From contig CAJNDT010005913.1 in NCBI GenBank assembly GCA_905221615.1, forward strand, positions 1,612,001 to 1,676,000: a stretch of 64,000 nucleotides of DNA, read 5' to 3'. Origin of the DNA: Symbiodinium sp. CCMP2592 (lineage: Eukaryota > Sar > Dinophyceae > Suessiales > Symbiodiniaceae). Below, in pieces: positions 8,160 through 17,228 of the stretch. Positions within the stretch are counted from its first letter, which is position 1. Every line of letters starts with the position of its first letter. The position numbers and the translations under genes are program-made. The notes beneath the pieces are model-generated. The model was not told the DNA's origin. It worked only from the letters and a program-made list of their open reading frames with translations, and made no database searches.

Positions 8160-9668
8160 TTACAGGTTCGGAGACACCAAGCTGTCTTCTTTCCATTTCT
8201 TGAGCTTGAGGCCGAGCGTCCGCACGCCGATCCCGAGAGCTTTTGCGGTTTTCTGACGATGCCCGTTGAATCGCTTGAGTGTCGCAACGATCTCTTCGCG
8301 CTCAATCTCCGCAAGGGTCTTATCACCAGGCCTGTAGTCCACCTTCGGCTCAGCGAACGAGGACATTGTCGGCTGGAACGACTGCTCTGGTACGGATGCT
8401 TGCACAGGTACGCCATTGTTCGCCGGAGGGTTGCTCGCACGCAGCGGCATCGCTTTGGGCATCGGACGAGATTCCATCAACCAAGGCTCGATGGTTTCAC
8501 GATGGATCTCATTTGCTTTCGGATCCGACAAGACGACGGCACGCTCGCAGATGTTCTGGAGCTCACGAACATTCCCAGGCCAGTTGTAGGTCGAGAGCAG
8601 CTCGATCGCCCCTTCGCTCATCCGCATCGTACGACGACCATCACGATTCACAATCCTCGAGACGAAGTGCTCAGCGAGTGGCTGGACATCTTCCAATCGG
8701 TCACGCAACGGCGGGATCTGGACTGGCAGCACATTGAGCCGGTAGAACAAATCCTGTCGAAACTCCCCCATCGCTGCCGACTTGGGGAGATCACGATTAC
8801 TTGTTGCGATCACGCGTACATCGACCCCGATGGTTGTGCTCGATCCCACACGCTCGAACGCACGCTCCTGGAGCACACGGAGCAGTTTCGCTTGGATCTG
8901 AGGCGAGACTTCTGAAACTTCATCGAGCAAGAGCGATCCGCCGTCAGCGAGCTCGAAGCGCCCCTTCCGCATCGAGTCCGCGCCGGTGAACGCGCCCTTC
9001 TCGTGTCCGAAGAGCTCGGATTCGAGTAAGGATTCGTTGAGTGCTGCACAGTTCACCGCAAGATACGCGGACTCATTGCGTGGACTCAGGTCATGCACGG
9101 CGTGTGCGACGACTTCCTTACCTACCCCCGACTCGCCCGTGATCAATACTGTGCCGTGACTGGAAGCGACGGCACGCACCTGTTCACGGACTTTACGGAT
9201 CGCGCTGGAACGACCGATGATCCGATCAAGTCCGGTTGGCCCAGTGATGGATTGATTGCATCGGGCGTTTGCTTTGAGGATCGCGTTCTCTTTGAGTACC
9301 GCCGCGTGTCCGATCGCTCGCTTGACGGCAATGATCATCTCATCACCCTCGAACGGCTTAGTGATGTAGTCGTACGCACCGTTTTTCATCGCTTGCACTG
9401 CCGTCTCGATCGTACCGAACGCGGTCATGAGGATGACTGGGAGTTCGTTGTCGATGTCCCGAATTTCTGCAGTAAGATCCACGCCGGTCATGCCGGGCAT
9501 GTTGAGATCAGTCACCACGACATCGGGACGCTTGGACGCGATTTCTTTGAGCGCGGATCGTCCATCCACGGCGGTTCGTACGCTGAATCCTGCTCGTGTC
9601 AGCGTAGAGCCGACCGAATCGCGCATCATTTCCTTGTCATCCACAACCAATACTGACTTGTTGCTCAC
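8160..9668 (-). CDS. Sigma-54-dependent flagellar response regulator (FlgR/FlrC/NtrC type)
   Basis: 502 aa with all three NtrC-type domains. The receiver (about 5-120) has the phospho-acceptor Asp54 in VVTDLNMPGM and the switch and Lys positions in MTAFG and ITKPFE. The AAA+ domain (about 140-390) has Walker A GESGVGKE (178-185), the sigma-54 contact loop GAFTGA (225-230) and Walker B GGSLLLDE (243-250). A Fis-type helix-turn-helix closes the protein (about 455-498). It overlaps its kinase gene by ATGA and lies directly before the sigma-54 promoter of flgB, so it most likely activates rod and basal-body genes. Confidence 0.93.
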   Translation of the reverse strand: MSNKSVLVVDDKEMMRDSVGSTLTRAGFSVRTAVDGRSALKEIASKRPDVVVTDLNMPGMTGVDLTAEIRDIDNELPVILMTAFGTIETAVQAMKNGAYDYITKPFEGDEMIIAVKRAIGHAAVLKENAILKANARCNQSITGPTGLDRIIGRSSAIRKVREQVRAVASSHGTVLITGESGVGKEVVAHAVHDLSPRNESAYLAVNCAALNESLLESELFGHEKGAFTGADSMRKGRFELADGGSLLLDEVSEVSPQIQAKLLRVLQERAFERVGSSTTIGVDVRVIATSNRDLPKSAAMGEFRQDLFYRLNVLPVQIPPLRDRLEDVQPLAEHFVSRIVNRDGRRTMRMSEGAIELLSTYNWPGNVRELQNICERAVVLSDPKANEIHRETIEPWLMESRPMPKAMPLRASNPPANNGVPVQASVPEQSFQPTMSSFAEPKVDYRPGDKTLAEIEREEIVATLKRFNGHRQKTAKALGIGVRTLGLKLKKWKEDSLVSPNL

Positions 9669-10639
9669 GCGACTTCCCCTTGAGCTTGAAGACTCTGTGT
9701 TCTCACTACTTGTTCTTTCGACTCAGCCATCGGACCCGCACGGACGACGACCTGACCTTGCCCCTCTTCGGGCAACTCTTTGACGACTCGCTTTGGGAGC
9801 AACAGCGACACCGTCGCCCCGCTCGTCCATCCCGAATCGTCCGTGATGTTTTGTACTTCTACTGATCCGCCGTGCGCATCCATGATCCGATGCACAATGG
9901 ACAATCCAAGCCCTGTCCCCGCGGCTCGAGTGGTGAAGAACGGGTTGAACATCCGCTCGATCACGCTTTCTTCGATACCCCCGCCGCTATCGCGGACCCA
10001 GACTTGCCAAAGCTCTGGGGTTTCCGAGACGCCGAGCTCAATGGTCTTCCCGCCATGATCGTGGGTCGCTTGGGCGCCGTTTCGGATGATGTTGATCAAC
10101 GCTTGATGCAACAGCGGAGCGTCCGCTTGAATGGTTTCGCACGAGCGATCAACCTGGACAGCGACCTCGATGCCCTCGAGCTGCGCCAGACACGCATCGC
10201 ACGCATCACTCAGCACAACCTCAGCGAGACATTCACTTCTTCGCGCTTTGATCTCACGCGAGAAGGTGAGGACATCACCCACAATCTGATCGAGTCCAGT
10301 CACGGCGCGACCGATCTTCTCCACGATCTCACATTGATCCGGCATCTCGGCGAGGTCTTCTTTGAGCATCCGTGTATATAAACGAATTGATCCCAGCGGG
10401 TTACGGATCTCGTGCGAGATCCCTGCGGCCATTTCTCCGAGCGCTGCGAGTCGCTTTGATCGCTGTAACGCTTCGTTCGCTTGAGTGAGTTCGGTGTTGA
10501 GACGAGCGACCTCGCCGCGGAGTTGGGTGTGGGTGCTCTCGAGCTTCGCAGTCACTTCGTTGAACGAAGCCATGAGCTCCGCGAGGTCTCCCGCAGAGAG
10601 TGATGGAGCATGATTGAAGGCTTGCTCGCTCACGCTCAA
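9665..10639 (-). CDS. Cytoplasmic sensor histidine kinase of the flagellar two-component pair (FlgS/NtrB-like)
   Basis: 324 aa without any membrane segment. A coiled-coil stretch (about 20-65) leads into the dimerisation domain with His76 in SHEIRNPLGS, then the ATPase domain with N box (NIIRNGAQAT), G1 box (VRDSGGG) and G2 box (GTGLGLSIVHRI). Family knowledge: soluble kinases of this kind (FlgS in epsilon-proteobacteria) sense assembly of the export gate and MS ring rather than an outside signal. It shares ATGA overlaps with both neighbours, so kinase and regulator are made together. Confidence 0.9.
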   Translation of the reverse strand: MSVSEQAFNHAPSLSAGDLAELMASFNEVTAKLESTHTQLRGEVARLNTELTQANEALQRSKRLAALGEMAAGISHEIRNPLGSIRLYTRMLKEDLAEMPDQCEIVEKIGRAVTGLDQIVGDVLTFSREIKARRSECLAEVVLSDACDACLAQLEGIEVAVQVDRSCETIQADAPLLHQALINIIRNGAQATHDHGGKTIELGVSETPELWQVWVRDSGGGIEESVIERMFNPFFTTRAAGTGLGLSIVHRIMDAHGGSVEVQNITDDSGWTSGATVSLLLPKRVVKELPEEGQGQVVVRAGPMAESKEQVVRTQSLQAQGEVA

Positions 10640-11088
10640 CCCTTTCGATCCTGGAGTGTTGGGTTGGGCGCTTTGTTCCCGCCGCGATACGCTCGCATCG
10701 CGTTGCGTGAAGCCCCGACTCCCGTGAGTTGTTTGGAGAGTTCATCGCGTCGATGCTCAACCACGGCTTGTTGGTCCGCGTCACGCTTGAGAATGCCTTC
10801 GATCATCGAGGACATCTCGTCAAGCTGCTCACGCGCCGACTCGATCTGTTTGACATCAAAACCGTCGCTATCAAGGAGCTTTTCGACGAGTTGCCCCGCT
10901 TGAGCGAGCGTTTGGATCTTGGGATTTCTGGAGTTGAGCGACTCGACGAACGCTTCGAGCTCATCGGCATCGAGCAGTCTTTGCTGCTGTACACCGATCT
11001 CGTCGATCTGCGAGCACAGCACACGCATCTCTCCGAGCAGAGATCGGACGCGATCAGATTGTGTCCCTCGGGCTTGATGCTCGGTCAT
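10636..11088 (-). CDS. FlgN-like flagellar export chaperone (tentative)
   Basis: 150 aa, nearly all helical and charged, with the pattern LLDADELEAFVESLNSRNPKIQ that resembles the FlgN family (chaperones of hook-filament junction proteins). The ATG at 11086-11088 has a GGAGG site seven bases before it; an in-frame ATG at 11121 lacks one and was not chosen. The gene overlaps the kinase gene by 4 bp, so it leads the regulatory operon. FliT-like would be an alternative reading; the fold is easy to confuse at this length. Confidence 0.6.
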   Translation of the reverse strand: MTEHQARGTQSDRVRSLLGEMRVLCSQIDEIGVQQQRLLDADELEAFVESLNSRNPKIQTLAQAGQLVEKLLDSDGFDVKQIESAREQLDEMSSMIEGILKRDADQQAVVEHRRDELSKQLTGVGASRNAMRAYRGGNKAPNPTLQDRKG

Positions 11089-11130
11089 CCGTGACCTCCA
11101 GACATGAGCCGCTACATCCATTCAGCGACC

Positions 11131-11148
11131 TCTCCGATGAATCGGAGA
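11131..11148. promoter_or_regulatory. Perfect 18-bp palindrome in the leader of the regulatory flagellar operon
   Basis: TCTCCGAT GA ATCGGAGA: eight-base perfect arms with a two-base centre, 43 bp before the start of the flgN-like gene. It has no U-run behind it on either strand, so it is not a normal terminator. A dimeric regulator site, or a hairpin in the 5' leader, would both fit. Confidence 0.4.
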
Positions 11149-11220
11149 TGTTGTAGCTTGGTTATCGGCTGTTTGTGCGCATCACTCCACTTTGGAGCGC
11201 ACTTTCCTGCGTCGACGCTC

Positions 11221-13713
11221 TTAGGAAGTGGGCACGGCACTCAGTAGCATGGCGCTCGAATCGAGCCAACGCTCCCAATCTGCCCGATCCATCGGGAGAT
11301 TCGGGTCGTCCCAGACCTCGTCAGGAATGGAGTTGTAGAAACGCTTCGCTCGCTCATTCGCTGTCGCGGCTCGTCCGAGTTCGTCTTTCGCGATGTACGC
11401 ATTCACGATCTGGACCATCGCGACGAGCGACGCGGGATCATCGGAGTAGCGATCGCGAGCGATGTCGTAGTAGCGGATCGCTTCGTCGTAGTCCTGGAGA
11501 TCGAACGTGCAGTCTCCAAGATAGAAATGCGCATTTCGCAGCGCGATGTTCTCAAAGATCCCCATCCTGCTGAGCCTGAGCGCTCCGAGTGCGGTGATCG
11601 CGCCCTCATAATGCTCGATTGCTCGGGATCGGTGCGTACGCATCTTGGCGATCCGCTCATTGCGCTCCGCGGCGGGCATCGCTTCTCCCAACGATTGCTC
11701 GATCCGATCTCCCAATCGTCGATGCGCCTCTGCGAGGCGATAGATGACCACCGCGGTCTCGGGATCACCCTCGTAGCGCGATACAAACTCTTCATAGCGC
11801 TCGATCGCACGCTCAGCGCGTCCGGTCGAGTCGTAATGTCCCGCGAGTTCCAGCAGTGCTGTACGGTAGAGTTCCGTTTCAGTGGACACTTTCGTGCCGC
11901 TCAGTGCCGTCAGCAGGAGCTGCTCCGCTTTCGCATCGTTTGCAGGGTCCTCATCGTATAAATACGCTTGCGCCAAGGGAACGAAGCTCGAATCCGCAAA
12001 GGGTCCGATGTCAGCACCCAATACACCCTCTCGATCCTGGATCAACTGCTCGAAGATCTCCGCTGATTTCTGAAAATCTCCGATTGCTCGAAGCGATTCA
12101 CCCAAACGGAACAACGCTTCGGCGTACTTTGGATCCGATGGCATCGAGTCGGCATAGGTCTGGAACGCGATGATCGCTTCTCGCTGATCTCCAGCGCGAT
12201 CGTACAGATCCGCAGCTGTCCACAGTGACTGCGCGTGCCTAGGAAGATTGGTTACCACGAATCGTTCGGCATGCATCCGTGCATTGGTTGCCGCAGCAAT
12301 CAGATGTCGCTGAACCTGAGCGCGTGTCGACGGATCCAGTCCGAGCAACGATCGGGTTTCATCGATTGGACCACCGAGTAGTTTCTCAGCCATCGCGCGG
12401 TGTCCATCCATGAGCATCGCGAGGATTTCTGCAGGAAACACGACACTTTGCTCGTCGGCGTACAATCGCTCGCCTAGGTTGGTGTAGCGGAGTGTATCTT
12501 CTGGATTACCTGCAGCGAGTGAGTCGCCGGCGCGTGCCAAGATCGAATCGAGGACTTGTTTCCGACTCGGCTCAGACTCGATTCCGAGTGAGTTGTAGTT
12601 CCCGACGAGTGTGTCATACGCTTCGATGGAAAGTTCTGATTCACCTACTGCTGCTTGTGTTTCACCCAATCCCACGAGTGCCCAAGCGTATGACCTATCC
12701 CTAGAAAAGTTGTCCGAGATCTGCGCGTACAGATCACGCGCTTCGTAGGTGTTGCCTTCGATATCTTCGAGCTGAGCGTGTGCAAGGAGAATCTGCGAGT
12801 AATGAGGATCGCCAGCTCCTGATAGTTCATACGCGTGACTGATCTGTGTCCGCGCCATGCTATTCGCGCCAAGTTCGAGATATCCGCGTGCAAGAAGAAG
12901 GTGGAGTCGCGAGCGTCCGTCTGCTTGAGCGCGTTCGAGTCGCGGCATCTCTCGCAAGATTCTCGTGATGGTCTCATCAACGAATCCTGCTTCAAGCTGG
13001 ATGCGTGCTTGATGCTCCATCGCCCAAACGCGTTGGTTGATTGACAGTTCAGAATCCGCGAGCATCTCACCGAGCATCTGCATCGCGGAATCGATCTCAG
13101 GGACTGGTCTGTCCAAGAGGTCTTCAACGATCTGATGGTTCAATCCGTCACGCAGGTCTCTGCGTGATTTGGGGATCTGCGCTACACGATTCTTTGCGTT
13201 CTCGAGTTCGCCTCTTGAGAGATAGGTCCGAGCAAGAGCCGCGAGGTCAGGTGCGTCGAGCACGGCACCTAATCGCTCTGCTTCAAGGTATTCGCGGATG
13301 ATCGAGACATGATTCCGATCGTCCTCAAAGCCAGCGGCTCGCTGACCACGATCGATCGCGCGTGCTTTATTGAGGTGGTAATGGACTTTGTCAGCCGTGG
13401 ACGCTCCATCGGGTTCCACGACATATGGATAGACCTTTGTATTGAGCAGTTCAATCGCTTGCTCATAGTGCTCGTTCTTGAGCAGGACATCCGATTGCTT
13501 GAGTGCCGGCTTCAATGATGGATCGGGTTTACTCGAGATGCCGTACGCGAGTCCGAGCAAAAGCAATCCACCAGTCGCAAGGATCGCGGGGGTTTGCCAG
13601 AGATCGCGCCAGTCGCGTTTGACCGCTTCGACCGGATCGATCGCGGGACCTTGTTCAGTCTTCGCGTCATCACTCGATTGCTCGACAGTATTTTGGACTG
13701 GTTCTTCGCTCAC
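11221..13713 (-). CDS. Large TPR protein anchored by one N-terminal membrane segment
   Basis: 830 aa with a GTG start and a good AAGGA site. A charged cytoplasmic N-terminus of about 40 residues is followed by one membrane segment (about 42-60) and then a chain of helical TPR units to the end, among them LFRLGESLRAIGDFQKSAEIFEQLI and FYLGDCTFDLQDYDEAIRYYDIA. The topology puts the repeats outside the cytoplasm, as in YfgM or BamD-like scaffold proteins. No enzyme domain is visible. It stands alone between the flagellar locus and the lipoprotein gene; its partner is unknown. Confidence 0.75.
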   Translation of the reverse strand: MSEEPVQNTVEQSSDDAKTEQGPAIDPVEAVKRDWRDLWQTPAILATGGLLLLGLAYGISSKPDPSLKPALKQSDVLLKNEHYEQAIELLNTKVYPYVVEPDGASTADKVHYHLNKARAIDRGQRAAGFEDDRNHVSIIREYLEAERLGAVLDAPDLAALARTYLSRGELENAKNRVAQIPKSRRDLRDGLNHQIVEDLLDRPVPEIDSAMQMLGEMLADSELSINQRVWAMEHQARIQLEAGFVDETITRILREMPRLERAQADGRSRLHLLLARGYLELGANSMARTQISHAYELSGAGDPHYSQILLAHAQLEDIEGNTYEARDLYAQISDNFSRDRSYAWALVGLGETQAAVGESELSIEAYDTLVGNYNSLGIESEPSRKQVLDSILARAGDSLAAGNPEDTLRYTNLGERLYADEQSVVFPAEILAMLMDGHRAMAEKLLGGPIDETRSLLGLDPSTRAQVQRHLIAAATNARMHAERFVVTNLPRHAQSLWTAADLYDRAGDQREAIIAFQTYADSMPSDPKYAEALFRLGESLRAIGDFQKSAEIFEQLIQDREGVLGADIGPFADSSFVPLAQAYLYDEDPANDAKAEQLLLTALSGTKVSTETELYRTALLELAGHYDSTGRAERAIERYEEFVSRYEGDPETAVVIYRLAEAHRRLGDRIEQSLGEAMPAAERNERIAKMRTHRSRAIEHYEGAITALGALRLSRMGIFENIALRNAHFYLGDCTFDLQDYDEAIRYYDIARDRYSDDPASLVAMVQIVNAYIAKDELGRAATANERAKRFYNSIPDEVWDDPNLPMDRADWERWLDSSAMLLSAVPTS

Positions 13714-13861
13714 ACGATTCCTTCACACAGAACAACCCACACCCCATCGGGGGTGCGGTGCCGTACCTTCTTTATGTCGGCACAAACTCGGCGGGATCTG
13801 AAGTTCTCGGACCTCGGCTGGGCAATTTCAGGCGATTGATGCTGTGGATCTGGACTGTGGG

Positions 13862-14740
13862 TCAGGGCTGGGGATCTGCACGCGGTGCATCGAGATCGAT
13901 CGATTCGTGAATCCTGTACGCTCTGGACAATCGGCTGGGGTTGTAGACCATCGATCGAATTGACTTCTGCGATGGCTCCGAAAGCTCGATCCGGATGAAT
14001 CCACCTTGAGTGCGTGGATCGCGGACTTCGACCTTCCCTGGGATCTCTACGCCGCTTTTGAGTCTTTGCTCCGTGAGCAGATCTTTGTAGCGTGACAGAC
14101 CTGTCGTAGCGAGACGCTCGCCGTAGGCATCAAGGCTGCGGACCAAGATCGGGAGTCCTCGCCCTGGATCGAACCAGTACTCGGATTCTCCCCATCCTTC
14201 CAATCTCGATGGGAATCGGATCGCGATCAGTCCTGAGGAATCTTCCCATCGTGTATCGATGATCGATTCTGGATCAATAGGTTCGATACCCAGCACAGTA
14301 ATCAGATCCGCTGGATGGACACTGAGTCCGATCTCTTCCGCTCGCAGTGGAGTGATCTTGTCGAGCGATCCAATCAACGCGACTCGGTTGTCCGAGTTTG
14401 AGAGGTCGAACATCCAGTATTGCTCAGTACCTGAGCCGTACGCGAAGTAGGTTTCTCCGAGTTTCCCGATGCTCAGTGATACAGATTCAGGTCGAGTGAC
14501 CTGGAGGTGTCCTTCGCCTTGCTCTTCGAACCACTCGCCTCGTGCATCGGTGCCTTTGATCCGGACGGACACTCGCGCCCACACGCGTTCTATGGACGCG
14601 ACGCGTTCATTATGAAACTGGATGATCTGGTCGATCTCTTCTTGCGTCACGGCTGATCGCTTTGAGCCGCTGCTGCTGCATCCAACGCTCATCACGAGCA
14701 GGAGCATGAACAGCACAGATTGGAGCACACGAAGCATCAT
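13862..14740 (-). CDS. Predicted outer-membrane lipoprotein, LolA/LolB-like in outline
   Basis: 292 aa with a lipobox LLVMSVGC (Cys near residue 21) behind a hydrophobic leader. The body is beta-rich: the stretch VSVRIKGTDARGEWFEEQGEGHLQV and the later EYWFDPGRGLPILVRSLDAYG look like the open beta-barrel of LolA/LolB or DUF4292 lipoproteins, which carry hydrophobic lipid groups. This is a resemblance in pattern only. The start overlaps the stop of the upstream gene (14737-15285) as ATGA, so the two are co-translated. Confidence 0.6.
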   Translation of the reverse strand: MMLRVLQSVLFMLLLVMSVGCSSSGSKRSAVTQEEIDQIIQFHNERVASIERVWARVSVRIKGTDARGEWFEEQGEGHLQVTRPESVSLSIGKLGETYFAYGSGTEQYWMFDLSNSDNRVALIGSLDKITPLRAEEIGLSVHPADLITVLGIEPIDPESIIDTRWEDSSGLIAIRFPSRLEGWGESEYWFDPGRGLPILVRSLDAYGERLATTGLSRYKDLLTEQRLKSGVEIPGKVEVRDPRTQGGFIRIELSEPSQKSIRSMVYNPSRLSRAYRIHESIDLDAPRADPQP

Positions 14741-15285
14741 GAGGCGCCTTGATCGAATTGGATGACCTGTCCGAGTTCCTCGATCGCGGCGGCGATCGCT
14801 TCGTCGTCCATCTTCGGATCGATGACCTCGAAGACGGGGCCTCCCCCACCCTTGACCTTCTGGCGGACCTTGAGCACCGAGGGGTTCTCGTCGTCTCCGG
14901 CGATCATGCCTTCGAGTTCGATTTTCTTTTTGCGCATTAGCATGAGCGTCAGCAGATAACGGAATCCGATCTGCTTCTCTTCGGTCGCTTCTCCGAGTTG
15001 CTCGAACAGGTCGAAGATCTCGTCATCTGAAACCAACGGTGTTTTCTTCGATTCCCCCGGCTCCGGGACGCGGCGTCTCCAGAATCCAAACAGCGAAACG
15101 CCTTCATCAAAGTCGATCCCTTGCTCCCAGACATCCATCGCATAGAGCACACGATTGAGTGTGGAGTCGCCCGCGGTCTCGAGGAGCGCCGCGATGTGCT
15201 CCTCACCAATATCGAGCTCGCGACCCGATGCGGCGCAGACTTCTTGGGATCTCGTGATTTCATACGGCGATGCGGAACTACTCAT
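14737..15285 (-). CDS. Conserved planctomycete protein of unknown function with a CAASGRELDIGEE motif
   Basis: 182 aa, no signal peptide or membrane segment. The N-terminal part has CAASGRELDIGEEHIAAL, then VLYAMDVWEQG and FGFWRRRVPEPGE; from memory this set of motifs recurs in planctomycete proteins encoded near lpxI-type or lipoprotein genes. The C-terminal third is acidic. It overlaps the lipoprotein gene start by 4 bp. The single Cys makes a zinc site unlikely here. No function can be assigned. Confidence 0.6.
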   Translation of the reverse strand: MSSSASPYEITRSQEVCAASGRELDIGEEHIAALLETAGDSTLNRVLYAMDVWEQGIDFDEGVSLFGFWRRRVPEPGESKKTPLVSDDEIFDLFEQLGEATEEKQIGFRYLLTLMLMRKKKIELEGMIAGDDENPSVLKVRQKVKGGGGPVFEVIDPKMDDEAIAAAIEELGQVIQFDQGAS

Positions 15286-15304
15286 GCTTCAAGTGTATCC
15301 GACT

Positions 15305-15541
15305 TCAACAAGACACATTGAAGAACCGCTGATCTGTGGCGCCATCGCCCGTCCCGACGCGGAACTTCATGCATTTGCCGCATCTGGCGCAGCGTGCAAG
15401 GTACTCCGTCCCGGCGGTATTGCGATAGACACGCTGGTATTGACCGCTGCAGGTAAAGCGGACCCCCAACCAGGGGCGTTCGTTGGGTTTGGGGTGCATC
15501 TCTCCAGGAGGCGGGACTCCAGGCGTGACTCTCAGTGACAT
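15305..15541 (-). CDS. Small conserved protein with Cys pairs, possible zinc binding
   Basis: 78 aa from the ATG at 15539-15541; the frame is open up to 15655 but that longer form would begin two bases from the lpxI start on the other strand and leave no room for promoters. The core is RPWLGVRFTCSGQYQRVYRN followed by the CARCGKC cluster and a C-terminal Cys, which suggests a small metal-binding fold. I recall similar short proteins in other planctomycetes. It is convergent with nothing and lies just 19 bp upstream of the 14737-15285 gene, so the three minus-strand genes may form one operon. Confidence 0.5.
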   Translation of the reverse strand: MSLRVTPGVPPPGEMHPKPNERPWLGVRFTCSGQYQRVYRNTAGTEYLARCARCGKCMKFRVGTGDGATDQRFFNVSC

Positions 15542-15657
15542 ACCCAAACTATCGTCAACCACGCTGTGCTCACTTGACTGGGCTGTCGTCAAAACCGGGT
15601 GCGGACCGATGATTTGGGCATCGAGTCCGTATTGTTGATAGAATCCAGACCACACCT

Positions 15658-16575
15658 ATGTCCGGCGTCTTGTCCATCTTGCCTGATCCACCGCCTCCGC
15701 CCGCACCGATCGGGCTGATCGCGGGTGGCGGTCGGCTCCCTATTCTGGTCGCGGATGGACTCCGCGAAATGGGGCACAGTGTCCACGGCATTGGGATTCA
15801 CGGACGCTACGACCCAACACTCCCAAAGCTCTGTGACAGTTTCAAGGAAGTCGGATTGCTGCGATTGGGATCGTGGGGACGCAAGCTCAGGGCGCGAGGG
15901 GTCAAGCACGCGATCATGGTGGGTCATGTCGATAAAGCCGAGATCATGCACACGCGTTGGAGGTTGTTCAAAAACATCCCCGATCTGACTACGATCAAGG
16001 TGGTGATGACCCAGCTTCGTCACGATCGGAGGTCTCACGCAATCCTCCGTGCCGTTGCGGAGGAACTGGACCGCAAAGGAGTTTCGCTCATCGATTCGAC
16101 GATCCCCATCCAGTCCCAGCTCGCGCAGCCCGGCGTGATGACGCTGACGCAGCCGACCCCCGCTCAGCAAGCAGACATCGACTTTGTCTGGCCCTTGCTG
16201 ACTGAGCTCCTTCGCCTGGACATCGGACAATCACTCTGCGTGCGTGATCTGGATGTGATCTCCGTCGAAGCGGTCGAGGGGACGGATCGGATGATCCAGC
16301 GTACCGCCGACCTCTGCAAGAAAGGCGGATGGACGCTCGCGAAAGGCGCACGTGCTCAGCATGATCGTCGCTCCGACGTCCCCACTGTTGGTCTCAAAAC
16401 AATCGAGAACCTCGCGAAGCACGGCTGCTCGTGTCTGGCGATCGCGGCGGGTGATGTGATCATGCTCGATCGCGTCGAGATGATCGAGCGTGCGGATGAG
16501 CTCAAGATCGCGATTGTTGGGGTGCCTGTCACGCACCGGCCGTTGACCACGACCTCGACGACCGAACTCCAGTAA
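15658..16575 (+). CDS. lpxI: UDP-2,3-diacylglucosamine diphosphatase LpxI
   Basis: 305 aa. The N-terminal motif IGLIAGGGRLPILVADGLRE and the region GVKHAIMVGHVDKAE are typical of LpxI, as is the C-terminal domain with VGLKTIENLAKHG and LAIAAGDVIMLD. LpxI cleaves UDP-2,3-diacylglucosamine to lipid X in the fourth step of lipid A synthesis and replaces LpxH in many phyla. Its presence argues for a lipid A-bearing outer membrane. The start has no strong ribosome-binding site. It runs into the methyltransferase gene with a two-base gap. Confidence 0.92.
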   Translation: MSGVLSILPDPPPPPAPIGLIAGGGRLPILVADGLREMGHSVHGIGIHGRYDPTLPKLCDSFKEVGLLRLGSWGRKLRARGVKHAIMVGHVDKAEIMHTRWRLFKNIPDLTTIKVVMTQLRHDRRSHAILRAVAEELDRKGVSLIDSTIPIQSQLAQPGVMTLTQPTPAQQADIDFVWPLLTELLRLDIGQSLCVRDLDVISVEAVEGTDRMIQRTADLCKKGGWTLAKGARAQHDRRSDVPTVGLKTIENLAKHGCSCLAIAAGDVIMLDRVEMIERADELKIAIVGVPVTHRPLTTTSTTELQ

Positions 16576-16577
16576 TC

Positions 16578-17228
16578 ATGGATGACCAGCACCCCACAGA
16601 CCCAGCTCAATCCTCGGCAGATGCGTACACCTATGTCTCACGCGGCGGACTCAAGCTCCATCACGCGCTCGAGGAGTTCAAGCTCGATCCGACGGGATTG
16701 ATCTGTGCCGACTTCGGATGCTCGACCGGTGGGTTTACCGATTGCGTCCTCCATCACGGCGCGGCTCATGTGCACTGCATCGATACCGCGTACGGGCAGC
16801 TCGCGTGGAAACTGCGTCAGGATGAACGCACGACCGTGCATGAACGCTCCAACGCGCTGCACACGGAACCACCTCCAGAAGTTGTCGAGACCCAAGGCGT
16901 GGATCTGATCGTCATGGACCTCGGATGGACCAAGCAGGAACGAGCACTCGCCGCGGCTCGGACCTGGCTCAAGGATACCGGCCGGGTCATCTCGCTCGTC
17001 AAGCCCCACTACGAAGCGACGAAAGAAGAGCTCGAAGAGGGGATGATCCTGACGGAAGAACTCGCGCAGTCCATCGCGGAGCGTGTGCGGGATTCGCTTC
17101 CCGGCATGGGATGGGACGTGCTGGGATGGACGAGAAGCCCGATCCTCGGGAGTGCTCGCAAGAAGAATAAGAAGAACAAGGGCAAGGGGAATCCGGAGTG
17201 GTTGGTGTTGCTTACACCGACTCGCTGA
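16578..17228 (+). CDS. TlyA/FtsJ-family rRNA 2'-O-methyltransferase without S4 domain
   Basis: 216 aa. Strong TlyA features: YVSRGGLKLHHALEEF at the start, the SAM loop ADFGCSTGGFTDCVLHHGA, AYGQLAWKLRQDERT, IVMDLGWTKQ (catalytic Asp region) and the Lys of LVKPHYEA. Family members methylate 16S and 23S rRNA cytidines in the cytoplasm; the hemolysin name is historical. Usual TlyA proteins of about 270 aa begin with an S4 RNA-binding domain of some 60 residues, which is absent here; instead there is a short acidic tail-like N-terminus. A Lys-rich insert (KKNKKNKGKG) near the C-terminus may replace RNA contacts. Confidence 0.8.
   Translation: MDDQHPTDPAQSSADAYTYVSRGGLKLHHALEEFKLDPTGLICADFGCSTGGFTDCVLHHGAAHVHCIDTAYGQLAWKLRQDERTTVHERSNALHTEPPPEVVETQGVDLIVMDLGWTKQERALAAARTWLKDTGRVISLVKPHYEATKEELEEGMILTEELAQSIAERVRDSLPGMGWDVLGWTRSPILGSARKKNKKNKGKGNPEWLVLLTPTR

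Noticed and set aside
13740-13760. CACCCC/GGGGTG hairpin near 13740
   Set aside because: No T-run on either strand and no gene end that clearly needs it; kept out of the feature list.
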